Shown here one piece after another: positions 1-9,541 of a stretch of 56,442 bases of DNA. The stretch's first letter is position 1. The number at the start of each line of letters is the position of its first letter. Made by a program: the position numbers and the translations under genes. The notes under the pieces are model-generated. The model worked only from the letters and a program-made list of their open reading frames with translations. It was not told the origin of the DNA and ran no database searches. The DNA is taken from positions 1 to 56,442 of the forward strand of contig NZ_BBJM01000009.1 of assembly GCF_000740055.1 (NCBI RefSeq), read 5' to 3'. The DNA comes from Secundilactobacillus oryzae JCM 18671. Lineage in GTDB: Bacteria; Bacillota; Bacilli; Lactobacillales; Lactobacillaceae.

Positions 1-2
1 AA

Positions 3-128
3 AAGACCAATTTTAGCCAAGTAACGACTGATGAGATCCTAGCAGCACTTGAACTAATTAATCAACGACCATTAAAAATACATCATCAACAGACTGCCAT
101 TGAAAGGTTCCGGGCTTGTTCGGATTAA
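3..128 (+). pseudogene. IS30-family transposase, C-terminal end only (cut by window edge)
   Basis: The first bases read in frame to a TAA at 126-128 and give the last 41 residues of an IS30-type transposase, including the tail motif LELINQRPLKIHHQQTAIERF. The same block (INQRPLKILNWQTPYQVM) ends the complete IS30 transposase at 3952-4881, so the family call is secure, though the two copies differ. The rest of the gene lies before the window, so whether the element is intact cannot be judged. The bases just after the stop probably include the right terminal repeat of this element. Confidence 0.8.
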
Positions 129-328
129 ACTTGTAATTTGCCTATACTAATTAACGGCAATTTATCCTGAAAGGGTTTGTTGTAATGGTATTTCAAAGTA
201 TCTCGTTTAATACACCGATAATCACTTTACTTAATGATACATAAAAATCGTGATATACTTAGCTTAAGTTTTAAAGGATATTATGGTCACTAAGTTACAC
301 ATATAAATTTTTATGGAGGTGTTGTAAT

Positions 329-2443
329 ATGACCAATTTCTACGGAAATGATCCTTTTTTCAACAATGATATGGATGATGTTTTCAATCAATTATTTCGG
401 CGCATGGATAATCAAAATTCGGAGCGTGCACGGTACTTAGTTAATGGAAAATCGTTGACACCAGATGAGTTTGCTCAATACCGAGCAACTGGTAAGCTAC
501 CCCAAAATAATAAAACAATAGAAGTATCTAAAGATGGTAAACAGGCTTTTAAAAAAGGAGGAATTTTAGAAAAGTTAGGGACTAATTTGACGGAACAGGC
601 TCGTGATGGATTACTAGATCCAGTGATTGGACGTGAGAATGAGATTCAAGAAGCTGCAGAAATTTTGAGTCGTAGAACGAAAAATAATCCAATCTTAGTT
701 GGTGATGCCGGTGTAGGTAAAACTGCAGTCGTCGAAGGTCTGGCACAAGCAATTGTGGCTGGTAAAGTTCCAGAAACGATTCAAGATAAAGAAATCTATT
801 CGATTGATTTATCGTCTTTGGAAGCAGGAACTCAATATCGCGGTTCTTTTGAAGAAAATATTAAACAGCTGGTAAAGGAAGTTAAAGCAGCTGGTAATAT
901 TATTCTATTCTTCGATGAAATTCATCAGATTATCGGCACGGGTGCCACTGGTGGTGAAGATGGTGGCAAAGGATTGGCTGATATCATTAAACCTGCTTTG
1001 TCACGTGGCGAGCTGACTGTAATCGGGGCTACGACTCAAGATGAATATCGCAATACTATTTTGAAAAATGCGGCTTTGGCACGGCGATTCAATGATGTTG
1101 TGATTAATGAACCGACGGCCGCTGACACTTTACGTATATTACAAGGTGTTAAAAAGCTGTACGAAAAACATCATCATGTTATATTGCCAGATGAGGTTTT
1201 GAAGGCGGCTGTGGATTATTCAATCCAATATATACCACAACGCACTTTGCCAGATAAAGCTATCGATTTGATCGACATGACTGCGGCTCATTTAGCGGCT
1301 AAAAATTCGCAAACTGATGTTGAGACATTGGATCAACGCGTTAAAAAATTAGAGGCAGCTAAGGAGGCCGCCGTTAAATCGGAGGACTTTAAAAAAGCCG
1401 CTGATATCAAGAAGTCGATCGAGGAAACCAAGCAAAAAATTAAAAGAACGGATCAAAAAGAAAAAATCACTGCTACGATTGATGATGTGGCACAATCGGT
1501 TGAACGTTTAACTGGTATACCAGTTGCTGATATGGGCGCTAATGATATTGAGCATTTGAAAAATCTTGATAAGCGTCTGAAAAGTAAGGTAATCGGTCAA
1601 GATGAAGCGGTTGAAATGGTAGCAAAAGCAATTCGGCGTAACCGTGCGGGCTTTTCAGAGGGTGATCAGCCGATTGGAAGTTTTCTGTTTGTGGGCCCAA
1701 CTGGCGTAGGAAAGACTGAATTAGCTAAGCAATTAGCCTTAGATATGTTTGGAAATAAAAATGCGATTATTCGGCTAGATATGAGTGAATATGCTGATCG
1801 TACAGCTGTGTCGAAATTAATTGGTACCTCGGCTGGATACGTAGGCTATGAAGATAATGCTAATACTCTAACTGAACGGGTTCGGCGTAATCCATATTCC
1901 ATTGTATTATTAGATGAAATTGAAAAGGCTGATCCACAAGTATTAACGTTACTATTACAAGTGATGGATGATGGGCGCTTAACGGATGGACAAGGCAATG
2001 TCATTAATTTCAAAAATACGATTATTATTGCGACTTCTAATGCTGGCTTTGGTAATGAAGCATTAAGTGGTAACAAGCAACGAGATCAGTCATTAATGGA
2101 TAAGTTAGCACCATTTTTCCGCCCAGAATTTCTGAACCGTTTTAATGGAATCGTGGAATTTTCACATCTGACTAAGCAAGACTTAAGTCAAATTGTCGAT
2201 TTGATGTTGGCGGATGTACAAAAAACGTTAGCCAAAAAATCCATCAAACTTGAGGTAACTAAAGCGGCAAAAGATTGGCTGATGGAAAAAGGCTATGATG
2301 AAGCAATGGGTGCGCGGCCATTACGGCGAGTAATTGAACAACAAATTCGTGATAAGGTAACGGATTTCTACCTTGACCACTTGGATGTCAAAAACTTGAA
2401 GGCTGATTTAGTGGATGCTGAGATTGTGATATCGGCAGCTTAG
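329..2443 (+). CDS. clpL: ClpL-type ATP-dependent chaperone (Hsp100/Clp ATPase)
   Basis: A 704-residue AAA+ protein of the ClpL class, a stress-induced disaggregase of lactic acid bacteria. It has a short Asn/Asp-rich N-terminus in place of the folded Clp N-domain. The first ATPase module has Walker A GDAGVGKT near residues 125-132 and Walker B ILFFDEIH near 192-199. A short coiled middle region (about 330-385) carries paired Lys/Glu repeats, and the second module has Walker A GPTGVGKT near 456-463 and LLDEIEKA. The C-terminus has the GARPLRR sensor-2 motif. I see no IGF-type loop for ClpP docking, which fits ClpL acting without the protease. The ATG follows GGAGGTG at good spacing. No clear CtsR heptad repeat or CIRCE element was found upstream, so its heat regulation is not evident here. 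It stands alone between IS debris. Confidence 0.93.
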   Translation: MTNFYGNDPFFNNDMDDVFNQLFRRMDNQNSERARYLVNGKSLTPDEFAQYRATGKLPQNNKTIEVSKDGKQAFKKGGILEKLGTNLTEQARDGLLDPVIGRENEIQEAAEILSRRTKNNPILVGDAGVGKTAVVEGLAQAIVAGKVPETIQDKEIYSIDLSSLEAGTQYRGSFEENIKQLVKEVKAAGNIILFFDEIHQIIGTGATGGEDGGKGLADIIKPALSRGELTVIGATTQDEYRNTILKNAALARRFNDVVINEPTAADTLRILQGVKKLYEKHHHVILPDEVLKAAVDYSIQYIPQRTLPDKAIDLIDMTAAHLAAKNSQTDVETLDQRVKKLEAAKEAAVKSEDFKKAADIKKSIEETKQKIKRTDQKEKITATIDDVAQSVERLTGIPVADMGANDIEHLKNLDKRLKSKVIGQDEAVEMVAKAIRRNRAGFSEGDQPIGSFLFVGPTGVGKTELAKQLALDMFGNKNAIIRLDMSEYADRTAVSKLIGTSAGYVGYEDNANTLTERVRRNPYSIVLLDEIEKADPQVLTLLLQVMDDGRLTDGQGNVINFKNTIIIATSNAGFGNEALSGNKQRDQSLMDKLAPFFRPEFLNRFNGIVEFSHLTKQDLSQIVDLMLADVQKTLAKKSIKLEVTKAAKDWLMEKGYDEAMGARPLRRVIEQQIRDKVTDFYLDHLDVKNLKADLVDAEIVISAA

Positions 2444-2492
2444 CTTAAATCAGTGTTCATAAATAACTTTATGTAAGAGGAGATTTATTGGG

Positions 2493-2524
2493 AAGGAGAT
2501 TTCTTGATAGATCTCCTTTTTTCG
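2493..2524 (+). terminator. Rho-independent terminator after clpL
   Basis: GGAGAT and ATCTCC arms enclose a nine-base loop and are followed by a run of T, about 50 bases after the clpL stop. Confidence 0.8.
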
Positions 2525-2639
2525 TTGATTTTCACCATTTGATATTAATCTATTGAGTAAATATGGGTAGCGTCAAGAATCTTGTGTAAATGAAATGCCT
2601 CCGTACATATAATATGTAGTTAATTTAAATAAAGGATGA

Positions 2640-3616
2640 TTACAGGGTGTCCTGAAGTCCGTTGAATCCGCGATGGATTCGCTTCATGGACTTCTCGTTG
2701 TAGACATTAAACTGAGAAACCAGGAATCGATTCAGTGAATCTTCCGTTGGAAATTGTTCTTTGTGGTTGGTGTTGCGTTTGAGATGCTTGTTAAAGTTCT
2801 CAATCAAGTTGGTTGAATACAATGAACCGCGAATAGCTGGTGGGAAATCCATGAAAGTGAGCAGATTCGGCATTTTAAGCAGATTTTTGATTAAGTTGGG
2901 ATAGGTCTGATGCCAGTTGTTGGCGAAGTCATTCAATTTTAGTTCGGCTTCTTGCCGGTTAGTAGCCCGATGAACTTGTTTAAAGTCATTGATAACGGTT
3001 TTACGGTCTTTCACCCGAACCTTGTTCATCAGATTGTGCCTAGTATGAACCAGGCACCGTTGCCGTTTAGCCTTAGGAAAATGCCGATTCAAGCCTTCAT
3101 CCAAACCAACTAACCCATCGGCCACAAACAACAGGACATCTTTGACACCCTGTTTGATCAAGGTTCCCAGCAATTCAGTCCAGATCCCAGTTGATTCCGT
3201 GGGCGCCACTTGGTAGTTCAGGACTTCTTTCGTGCCGTCTGGCCGAATACCGATCGCAATATGAACCGCTTCTTTTTGGACGGTGTCCCGCTTTAAAGGC
3301 AGGTAAGTGTCATCTAAGAAGATGACCGCATATTGCGAAGGCAGTCGCCGTTGCTGGAAAGCTTGAACTTGTTCATCAACGACTTTGGTCATGTTGGAAA
3401 CCGTGGCTTTGGAGTAATGAGCACCGTACATTTTCTCAATGAGTTAGGCGATTTCGGCGGTGGTAATTCCCTTGGTGTATAGCTGAATAACCGTTGTTTC
3501 CAAGCTGTCACTGTGCCGACCGTAGGCTGGCAAGATGTGGTTTTGGAAAATACCATTGCGATCCCGCGGAATGGTTAAGTTGAGTTGACCATACTTCGTA
3601 TCAAACGAGCGTTCAT
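2640..3616 (-). pseudogene. IS256-family (mutator) transposase, decayed
   Basis: On the minus strand 2640-3431 encodes 263 residues of an IS256-type DDE transposase (YAVIFLDDTYLPLK with the first Asp; LLFVADGLVGLDEGL with the second; NLIENFNKHLKRNTNHKEQFPTE near the end). The same frame continues upstream (DTKYGQLNLTIPRDRNG and LPAYGRHSDSLETTVIQLYT) but is interrupted by a TAA at 3443-3445, between TTAEIA and LIEKMYG. It is then cut off at about 3616, where IS66-like sequence begins, so roughly the first 70-80 residues are missing. The bases near 2563-2595 probably hold the 3' terminal repeat of the element. It cannot make full-length transposase. Confidence 0.85.
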
Positions 3617-3620
3617 ATTA

Positions 3621-3738
3621 TATAAGCTATTGGAAAACGGCCATCTACAATGGTCATCAAGGTGAAGCCTGGAAACTTAGGCAACAGCAGTTAACTTGGT
3701 TACTGGATGGCTTATCAGTTGAAGCAACGATTCATTAG
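3621..3738 (+). pseudogene. IS66-family accessory protein (TnpB/Orf2) remnant with frameshift
   Basis: Two adjacent frames together recall the C-terminus of IS66 TnpB: YKLLENGHLQWSS in the first frame, then after a shift near 3660 QQQLTWLLDGLSVEATIH to a TAG at 3736-3738. The family pattern is YKRLENGxFQWP followed by a LxWLLxGL block. Only about 40 codons remain, squeezed between the broken IS256 and the intact IS30. Confidence 0.55.
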
Positions 3739-3847
3739 GCACGAACCAGGGCCTTCTATTAATATGAGGAACATGTGGCAATACCCAATTACCTAGGCAA
3801 AGCTAGTGTAATCTGGTATTATTTGGTTGTTCTGACGAAAAAATGTC

Positions 3848-4900
3848 ATTAAGGTAGATTGTAAAATTAATCCGGACGCTGTTCGGACAAAAAAGATCAG
3901 CTTCCTCTAAAATGGTGTTTACCACAAACCCATCTTTTAGGAGCTGATCTTTTGTCTAGTATAACCTATTTTGAACGAATTAAAATCGAAACCTTTTGTG
4001 AACTAGGGCTGTCCAATATCCAAATGGGCGATCGGCTGAACCGATCACCGTCCACAATTTCTTATGAATTATCTCGATGTCAACCTTATCAGGCTGAATT
4101 TGCACAAACAGCTGCCGAATACAAGCGATCACGATGTGGTCGGAAAACTAAACTGAGTGACGAATTAAAGCAAACCATTCTAAACCATTTACGTCTAAGC
4201 TGGTCACCAGAAATGATTGCTCACGAATTTAAACTAGCTACTAAATCTATTTACAATTGGTTAAATCAGGGGAAAATTGATTTCCCCTTGAATGATCTAC
4301 CTGAACATGGCGTACGCCAACGGCGTAACGTTGACCAACGGTCCAAATATAATCAATCATTGGGACGATCAATTGAACAGCGTCCTATGGTGGTTAATCA
4401 ACGTAATCGCATCGGTGATTTTGAACTAGATACAGTTGTTGGCCCTCGTGGGCATAGTAAGGCAGTTTTATTAACTTTAATCGATCGCAAATCACGGTTA
4501 CTTTGGGCATACCGGTTAAAAGATCGGACAACAGCAACTGTTAATGAAGCACTAACTAAGTTTCTAACAACTTTTAATGGTCCTGTGCACAGCTTTACTG
4601 TGGACCGTGGTACTAAGTTTAGTGGTCTAGTATCACTTGAATCACGACATGGTATTAAGACCTATTACTGCCATGATTATACTCCAACTGAACGTGGTAG
4701 TAATGAACGATTTAATCGGAACTTACGTTATTTTTATCCTAAAGGGACTTGTTTTGAGCACATTAGTGCTCAAGACTTAACGACGACGTTACTACAAATT
4801 AACCAGAGACCGCTTAAAATACTTAACTGGCAAACACCTTATCAGGTCATGCTGACTAATTTGTCCAAAAATTCGGATTAAATTTTCAATCTACCTTAAT
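3848..4900 (+). mobile_element. Complete IS30-family insertion sequence
   Basis: About 1.05 kb bounded by near-perfect inverted repeats of about 27 bp. The left end begins ATTAAGGTAGATTG at 3848 and the right end closes CAATCTACCTTAAT at 4900; the arms differ at only two or three positions. The element encodes one full-length transposase. I could not identify a convincing target-site duplication in the flanking bases. Confidence 0.85.
3952..4881 (+). CDS. IS30-family transposase
   Basis: 309 residues from a TTG start with TAGGAG upstream. The N-terminal helix-turn-helix (FCELGLSNIQMGDRLNRSPSTISYELSR) binds the terminal repeats. The IS30 catalytic core follows: DFELDTVVG carries the first Asp, FTVDRGTKFSG the second, and TERGSNERFNRNLRYFYPKGT the Glu. 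The second motif reads DRGTKF where most relatives have DNGxEF, a modest departure beside the catalytic Asp. Length and terminal repeats suggest the copy could be active. Transposases of this family use a copy-out, circle-forming pathway. Confidence 0.93.
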   Translation: MSSITYFERIKIETFCELGLSNIQMGDRLNRSPSTISYELSRCQPYQAEFAQTAAEYKRSRCGRKTKLSDELKQTILNHLRLSWSPEMIAHEFKLATKSIYNWLNQGKIDFPLNDLPEHGVRQRRNVDQRSKYNQSLGRSIEQRPMVVNQRNRIGDFELDTVVGPRGHSKAVLLTLIDRKSRLLWAYRLKDRTTATVNEALTKFLTTFNGPVHSFTVDRGTKFSGLVSLESRHGIKTYYCHDYTPTERGSNERFNRNLRYFYPKGTCFEHISAQDLTTTLLQINQRPLKILNWQTPYQVMLTNLSKNSD

Positions 4901-5134
4901 CCCAATTAAACTAGTTTATTTAATCAGTCAGAACCCCGGCCATTAGCACCGCTACGTCAGGAATCAACTTCGAAGCTATCATAAATATATAATGAGTAAA
5001 GTGTTTAAATAGAGCAAAAAAGAGGCCGCAACTTAAGACTTTAGAGTCCTAATATACTTGACTTTACGTAGAAAACTTCTTGTTTAATCTATTATACAGT
5101 GGAAGCTAGAGATCAACCGATCTCTAACCAAAAA

Positions 5135-6097
5135 CTAGTTTTTAGTTAATAGCCAATTGTTTGCTTGAACAATTGGCCTGTTAGTTTGCACTTCAGGTTT
5201 AATTTTATTATTGAAGAGTACTTGCCCATTGTTTTTCTTGATTTTTTCAGCAGTTATGTTTACTTGGGCACCATTATACATAGTGTACGTATCGTTGATA
5301 CTAGTATACCCAGCAGAGTTACCACCAAAAGTTTTAACGTTGGGATTGGTTTCAAGTGCTAAAGCCGTTAACTCGCCTGAACTAGCAGTCAATCGATTGA
5401 GTATCACCGCAACAGGAATTCCTGTGATTTTTTTTACCTTGCCGAGGTCTATCTTAGTTCCCATGTTGTTAGTAACACTCCCTTGGAAGGTCACACTCGT
5501 AGGCTTGTTTGCCGCATTAACTACTTCAAATAATTTTCCATTAGGGACAACTGGCGAAATTCCAGCTAACATTGGGCCAATATCACCACCTAGGTTATTC
5601 CTAAGATCAATGATAATACCCTTATATGTTTTACTAGTCAGCTTATAATAAATTGTGTTTGCGTATCTTTTCCCTTGTGATGATGATCCATTGAATTCTG
5701 GTAAGTGGACGTATAAGATATTATTTTTAACGCTGCTAGTTGGTGCTTTGTATTGTGAAACTTCTTTTTTTACTTCTGATGGAGTTATCAAAGAAGCGTG
5801 CTTACCACCCTTAATTGCCAAGGCTTGTTTTAACAGTGGATAAATTTCTTTGTAGGTATGCTTATTTGAAATGTCATTGCGAATCTCTGTCATCCTATTT
5901 TTCTGCGTTTGATTTTCTGTATAGATCCCTGTGGACGATATTTTATTAAAAGCCAGCATGGCGTCTCTTTTAGGGGTTGGTGGGACTAAGTAGAAGTCAA
6001 AGTTAGGTCCATACTGATATCCTATGTATATTCCTCCAGAAATAATCACTAGCATAGTTACTATTAGCGAGATAATTAATTTTTTATGCTTTTTCAA
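5135..6097 (-). CDS. Membrane-anchored S41-family serine peptidase
   Basis: About 320 residues. The best start is TTG at 6097, eight bases after AAGGAG; the in-frame GTG at 6106 overlaps that ribosome binding site. The N-terminus has a Lys-rich stretch and one hydrophobic segment (LIISLIVTMLVIISGGIYIGY), so the enzyme probably faces outward as a signal-anchored protein. The S41 core is visible: GIIIDLRNNLGGD is the oxyanion region and NRLTASSGELTALAL carries the nucleophile Ser, followed by GGNSAGYTSIN. No PDZ domain is seen, as in short S41 peptidases of lactobacilli. It is divergent from an XRE regulator with a membrane segment, so a shared envelope-stress role is possible. Substrate unknown. 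Confidence 0.82.
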   Translation of the reverse strand: MKKHKKLIISLIVTMLVIISGGIYIGYQYGPNFDFYLVPPTPKRDAMLAFNKISSTGIYTENQTQKNRMTEIRNDISNKHTYKEIYPLLKQALAIKGGKHASLITPSEVKKEVSQYKAPTSSVKNNILYVHLPEFNGSSSQGKRYANTIYYKLTSKTYKGIIIDLRNNLGGDIGPMLAGISPVVPNGKLFEVVNAANKPTSVTFQGSVTNNMGTKIDLGKVKKITGIPVAVILNRLTASSGELTALALETNPNVKTFGGNSAGYTSINDTYTMYNGAQVNITAEKIKKNNGQVLFNNKIKPEVQTNRPIVQANNWLLTKN

Positions 6098-6264
6098 ATA
6101 ACTCACTCCTTAATCCTTAAGATACTCACAACATAATTTTAACACATTAGGAGATATGCCTAACCATCATGGGATATTTGTAAATGAGTTAGCTTCAAGA
6201 AAGGTCGCTATCTTACGTAATCGCTACTCCAATGAAGCTCACCACAAAAAATCAGACGTGGTTT

Positions 6265-6285
6265 TCTGGCAGTGCCATTGCCAGA
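6265..6285. promoter_or_regulatory. Inverted repeat in the S41/XRE intergenic region
   Basis: TCTGGCA and TGCCAGA arms flank seven bases; an inner TGGCAGTGCCA is itself palindromic. It lies between two divergent genes and could be an operator for the XRE regulator or an RNA hairpin. Confidence 0.4.
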
Positions 6286-6324
6286 TGGAATCAGTGTTCT
6301 TTCGTTCAATACGGGAAAACGGGC

Positions 6325-6351
6325 AATGTAACATGGTAATTGCGTTACATT
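6325..6351. promoter_or_regulatory. Inverted repeat AATGTAAC...GTTACATT upstream of the XRE gene
   Basis: Eight-base perfect arms separated by 11 bases, ending about 43 bases before the start of the XRE regulator. Position and symmetry fit an autoregulatory operator; there is no T-run, so it is not a terminator. Confidence 0.45.
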
Positions 6352-6394
6352 CGCGAGATTTCTGCTATCTTAAAAGTTAAGGAGGGCTATTAAA

Positions 6395-7000
6395 TTGCAA
6401 TTTGCTAATGTATTACGGAAAAAAAGAAAAGAACTGCACTTAACCCAGCAACAATTGGCTGATAAATTACATGTGACACGTCAAACGCTATCACGCTGGG
6501 AAAATAATTTAAGTTATCCAAATTTAGACACATTAGTAAATTTAAGTGAATTTTTAGCTGTTCCTCTAGATATTTTACTCAAAGGTGATGGAAATTTGAT
6601 GGTTAACAAAATTAGTCAGGACGTACGAGACAAAGACAAGTATAAACGCTATTTGATGATTGTTTCAGCGATCTTTATTCTTATATTTTTATGGTTAAGT
6701 GTATTAGGATACGGACGTGCTAGCCAAAATGAATGGATTGATCGTTTCAATCCTTTTTTAAGAGTTCAATATGGTTATGCGGTACTACCTAACCAGGTTC
6801 CAGAGAAGAGAGAAAAGACAACTATCATTGATAGTGATGGTAAAAATAAACATGTTGCTGCTGTTAAAACCCCGCAGCGAGTTGATGCGTTTGTAGCTGA
6901 TGATCCTTTTGGTAGTGGTAGTTGGCTAAAGTTTTATACCGGACAATATGGATGTAAGCTGATTCCTGAGACAACTTTTAAGAGAGGGTATAATGAATAA
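6395..7000 (+). CDS. XRE-family regulator with one transmembrane segment
   Basis: 201 residues from TTG with AAGGAGGG upstream. Residues 5-60 are a Cro/CI helix-turn-helix (LRKKRKELHLTQQQLADKLHVTRQTLSRWENN...PNLDTLVNLSEF). After a charged linker there is one hydrophobic segment (about 83-104, YLMIVSAIFILIFLWLSVLGYG) and a domain of about 95 residues that should lie outside the membrane. This plan is common in lactobacilli for regulators thought to sense envelope conditions. The end (GCKLIPETTFKRGYNE) is very close to an IS3 copy, so the natural C-terminus may have been replaced. The divergent S41 peptidase is the obvious candidate target. Confidence 0.78.
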   Translation: MQFANVLRKKRKELHLTQQQLADKLHVTRQTLSRWENNLSYPNLDTLVNLSEFLAVPLDILLKGDGNLMVNKISQDVRDKDKYKRYLMIVSAIFILIFLWLSVLGYGRASQNEWIDRFNPFLRVQYGYAVLPNQVPEKREKTTIIDSDGKNKHVAAVKTPQRVDAFVADDPFGSGSWLKFYTGQYGCKLIPETTFKRGYNE

Positions 7001-7029
7001 ATCATCTCTCAAAAGGAAGGAATTTTTAC

Positions 7030-7281
7030 ATGCCAACTCGTTACGACAAAGAATTCAAACAAAACATTATCAACCTATATAAGCAAGGCGAATCAGCTGC
7101 CCAACTGGCCAGAGAATATGGCATTGGCTATTCAACAGTGCATAAGTGGATCCAGGGCCAGGCCAAAACTCAATCCGGTAAATCGCCAGACGAAATCAAA
7201 GCGATGGAAAAGCGACTGGCTTCGCTGTCTGAGGAGAACGAAATCCTAAAAAAAGCCCTGGGCTTCCTTGCGCAGAAGTAA
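7030..7281 (+). CDS. IS3-family transposase OrfA
   Basis: 83 residues from ATG with AAGGAA upstream. It has the OrfA helix-turn-helix (YDKEFKQNIINLYKQGESAAQLAREYGIGYSTVHKWI) and a C-terminal leucine-zipper-like helix (ALEKRLASL-type, ending ENEILKKALGFLAQK). A run AAAAAAAG at about 7246-7253 is the expected slippery site for the -1 frameshift that makes the OrfAB transposase; the OrfB frame opens across this point. OrfA looks intact but OrfB is cut short, so the element is dead unless helped from elsewhere. Confidence 0.9.
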   Translation: MPTRYDKEFKQNIINLYKQGESAAQLAREYGIGYSTVHKWIQGQAKTQSGKSPDEIKAMEKRLASLSEENEILKKALGFLAQK

Positions 7282-7460
7282 CCAATATCTTTGATTACAT
7301 TCACCAAGAAAGCCATCACCACCAGGTAACCAAGATGTGCCGAATCCTCGGTGTTTCCAGAGCTCAGTATTATCGTTATCGATCCCCCAAACCTTCAAAA
7401 CGCCGGGCCGAAGATGCGGGCTTGAAACAACGGATTCTGCGGATCTTTGCGGAATTTAAG
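7282..7460 (+). pseudogene. IS3-family transposase OrfB, N-terminal fragment
   Basis: The frame reads VTNIFDYIHQESHHHQVTKMCRILGVSRAQYYRYRSPKPSKRR and ILRIFAEFKG, the typical OrfB start (HHH..V..MCR.LGVSRAQYYRYR). It stops abruptly at a palindrome beginning at 7461. The integrase core with its DDE residues is missing. The frame happens to stay open through the palindrome into the next fragment, making a chimeric reading frame 7335-8225 that is not a natural gene. Confidence 0.85.
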
Positions 7461-7519
7461 GGGTCTATGATATTTAGTGTTGATGGATTTTATCTATCAA
7501 CACTAAATATCATAGACCC
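7461..7519. repeat. Long perfect palindrome, probably two fused IS ends
   Basis: Arms of 24 identical bases (7461-7484 and 7496-7519, beginning GGGTCTATGATATTTAGTGT) enclose an 11-base loop. On one side is a truncated IS3 OrfB and on the other a truncated lipoprotein gene. This looks like the two terminal inverted repeats of an element whose inside was lost, or a very small MITE. The element family is not proven. Confidence 0.6.
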
Positions 7520-8225
7520 GTTATTTCTTGCAATCTGCCATCGGAATACGCAAGTGCTACGAATGGATTATAAGTACAAGAACACGGCGACAGGTAAGTC
7601 GACCAATTTGGCTTACTATATGGATTTGAAGAATCATGATATGTACATGGCTATTACGCCAATTATGTCAATCTCCTCAAGTTCACTTTATAAGAAATCT
7701 GACTTAGCGGTGTTTGATGGCAAGTACTTAAAAACCCATGCAGAAGGTAGCAATAGTGCGAACGCCTCAACGAGCTTCTCATCGTTATTGACTGATACTA
7801 AGTTCCAATCAGGATCAAAAAAGGACTTAGAGAAGGTCTTGAAGGATGCTGATGAAAAGAAATTCAAGCAAAAAGATGACAAAATTAGCTACACGTTTAA
7901 TGGGAAGCAACTTGCTAAGCTGTACAAGTTGAGCAATGCGCGTTTGAAAGAGAAAAAAGCGACTAAGGATTTGGCGCTAACCGATTCACAGCTGAAAAAT
8001 ATGACAGAAGCCATGAAGAAAATGAAGCTGACAGAAACGGTTAATGTGAAGACGAACGAAATTACGTCTTACAAGCTTAAGCAAGGTGGAGCGACCTACA
8101 ACATTAAGTCAAAAATTTCTAAATCGAACGTCAAAATTACAGTACCAGATGAACAAGACGTCATGAGCCAAGCTGAAATGCAAAAAGAAATGAGCAAGAT
8201 TATTGAGAAGAGCTTAAAAAATTAA
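7520..8225 (+). pseudogene. Cell-envelope lipoprotein-like gene, 5'-truncated
   Basis: About 230 residues follow the palindrome in frame: Lys/Ser/Thr-rich segments (YKYKNTATGKSTNLAYYMDLKNHDMYM; SNSANASTSFSSLLTDTKF; AEMQKEMSKIIEKSLKN) resemble the C-terminal part of secreted lipoproteins of the DUF6612 kind in Firmicutes. The signal peptide, lipobox and first third are absent. The open frame into the IS3 OrfB fragment is coincidental. A strong terminator follows. Family assignment is tentative; the truncation is clear. Confidence 0.6.
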
Positions 8226-8236
8226 TCGTATGAACG

Positions 8237-8281
8237 AAAACTCACTTTAACCGGATTAAATCGGGAAGAGTGAGTTTTTTT
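8237..8281. terminator. Bidirectional terminator
   Basis: AAAACTCACT and AGTGAGTTTT arms with A and T tracts on either side serve both the fragment ending at 8225 and the minus-strand apbE gene ending at 8280. Confidence 0.8.
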
Positions 8282-9245
8282 ATTGTATTTTAAATTCGGA
8301 ATTAGTCAGTGTAAAGCTTTCTTCAGGAAGTCCGACAACTTGGACTTGCTGGTCCTTAGTAATGAAGATGGCACCCAGAACTTCGTTGAGATTAGTTGGC
8401 CAGTTGGTCATTGGACCGCCAGCGAAAAAGAGGCGGGTTGTTTCAATTTCACCTACCACCGAATCCTTAGTAAAGACCGTGACACTGGCTAAGTTATTTT
8501 CACGAGGATAGCCAGTTTCGGGATCTAAAATATGGTGATAAGTTTGACCACCAGATTTTAGTTGCCGTTCATAGATGCCACTGGTCACGGCAGAACAAGC
8601 TTCCAGTTCCACAACCCCGACGTTGTCACCCCGATTGGTAAATGGGTTTTGGACACCGATGCGCCATTTGCCGGTCATCTGTTTTGGGGACTCACCGACT
8701 AACAGGACGTTACCACCAAGATTAATGATACCCGCACGGATGCCATGAGCTCGCCATAAGTCGCGGATGCGATCAGCAATGTAGCCCTTGGAGATACCAC
8801 CCAAGTCAAGTTCCATCCCAGGCTGCTTGAGAAAAATACTGAGTTGGTCATCATCCAATTCGATTTGGCCTGGATCGATGAGTTTCAAGGTTTCATGAAT
8901 TGAGGCGTCGGTGGGCACGTTTGCGTCCTTAAAGCCAATCGACCAGAGCTTGACGAGGGGACCAATGCTGGCGTTAAAGCCGTCGTGAACTAAACTGGTT
9001 TCAACGGCGAGCTTAGTGAGTGTGTAAGTGGCCGGGGACACGCTCACTGGATGTTGGCCAGCCGCGTGATTGACGACCATTAGTTCGGATTGACTACGAT
9101 TAACGGTCAGTGCATCTTCGTAGCGCGTGATGAGGGCGTTAGCCTCATCTAACAGTTGGTCATCCGCTACGCCAAAAAGGGTCAAATCGATTTGGGTACC
9201 GAGGCCATAATAGGTTTTATGTCTAATGTCAGTAGCTTGGGTCAT
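8280..9245 (-). CDS. apbE: FAD:protein FMN transferase (ApbE family)
   Basis: 321 residues from ATG with GGAG upstream. ApbE enzymes attach FMN to Thr residues of extracytosolic flavoproteins. Family marks are GGISKGYIADRI (about 160-172), INLGGNVLLVG, WRIGVQNP, SAVTSGIYERQ (about 215-225) and YHHILDPETGYP. The usual ADALSTA-type Mg-binding segment reads VVGEIETTRLFFAGG, a divergent form I associate with lactobacilli, so activity is likely but not certain. No signal peptide or lipobox is present, as in many Firmicutes homologues. No flavoprotein substrate gene such as a fumarate reductase or extracellular electron-transfer protein is adjacent. Confidence 0.87.
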   Translation of the reverse strand: MTQATDIRHKTYYGLGTQIDLTLFGVADDQLLDEANALITRYEDALTVNRSQSELMVVNHAAGQHPVSVSPATYTLTKLAVETSLVHDGFNASIGPLVKLWSIGFKDANVPTDASIHETLKLIDPGQIELDDDQLSIFLKQPGMELDLGGISKGYIADRIRDLWRAHGIRAGIINLGGNVLLVGESPKQMTGKWRIGVQNPFTNRGDNVGVVELEACSAVTSGIYERQLKSGGQTYHHILDPETGYPRENNLASVTVFTKDSVVGEIETTRLFFAGGPMTNWPTNLNEVLGAIFITKDQQVQVVGLPEESFTLTNSEFKIQ

Positions 9246-9440
9246 GGGAATACTCCTTGGTTTAAATGAATGCTGGCTTAATTATACCGCACTGGAGAAG
9301 TTGCGACAGAAGTCGGGCAGTTGCTGAGCACTAACCTAGATTGGCGAATAATTTGGTTCTGGAATTGGTCGTTGATCGTAGTTAGGCGGAGGAAACTGAC
9401 TTCTGGAGCACGATTAAACGAAATAGTCCGGTTAAATGAA

Positions 9441-9479
9441 AAGAGGTTGCACCAAAATTTACTTTTGGCACAACCTCTA
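9441..9479. terminator. Imperfect hairpin, possible terminator
   Basis: AGAGGTTGCACCAAAA pairs with TTTTGGCACAACCTCT (two mismatches). It lies between apbE and the MFS fragment; there is no long T-run, so its role is uncertain. Confidence 0.4.
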
Positions 9480-9541
9480 CAGTAAGTCGCTTTGATTGCT
9501 TAAGCGAGTAGGGCAGTCTATGCTACAGCTGAGGTGATCAC

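Noticed and set aside
5211-5648. 145-codon plus-strand ORF
   Set aside because: It is the antisense shadow of the S41 peptidase, which has family motifs and a good start.
6156-6380. 74-codon plus-strand ORF in the S41/XRE gap
   Set aside because: No ribosome binding site or family resemblance, and it covers palindromic intergenic DNA.
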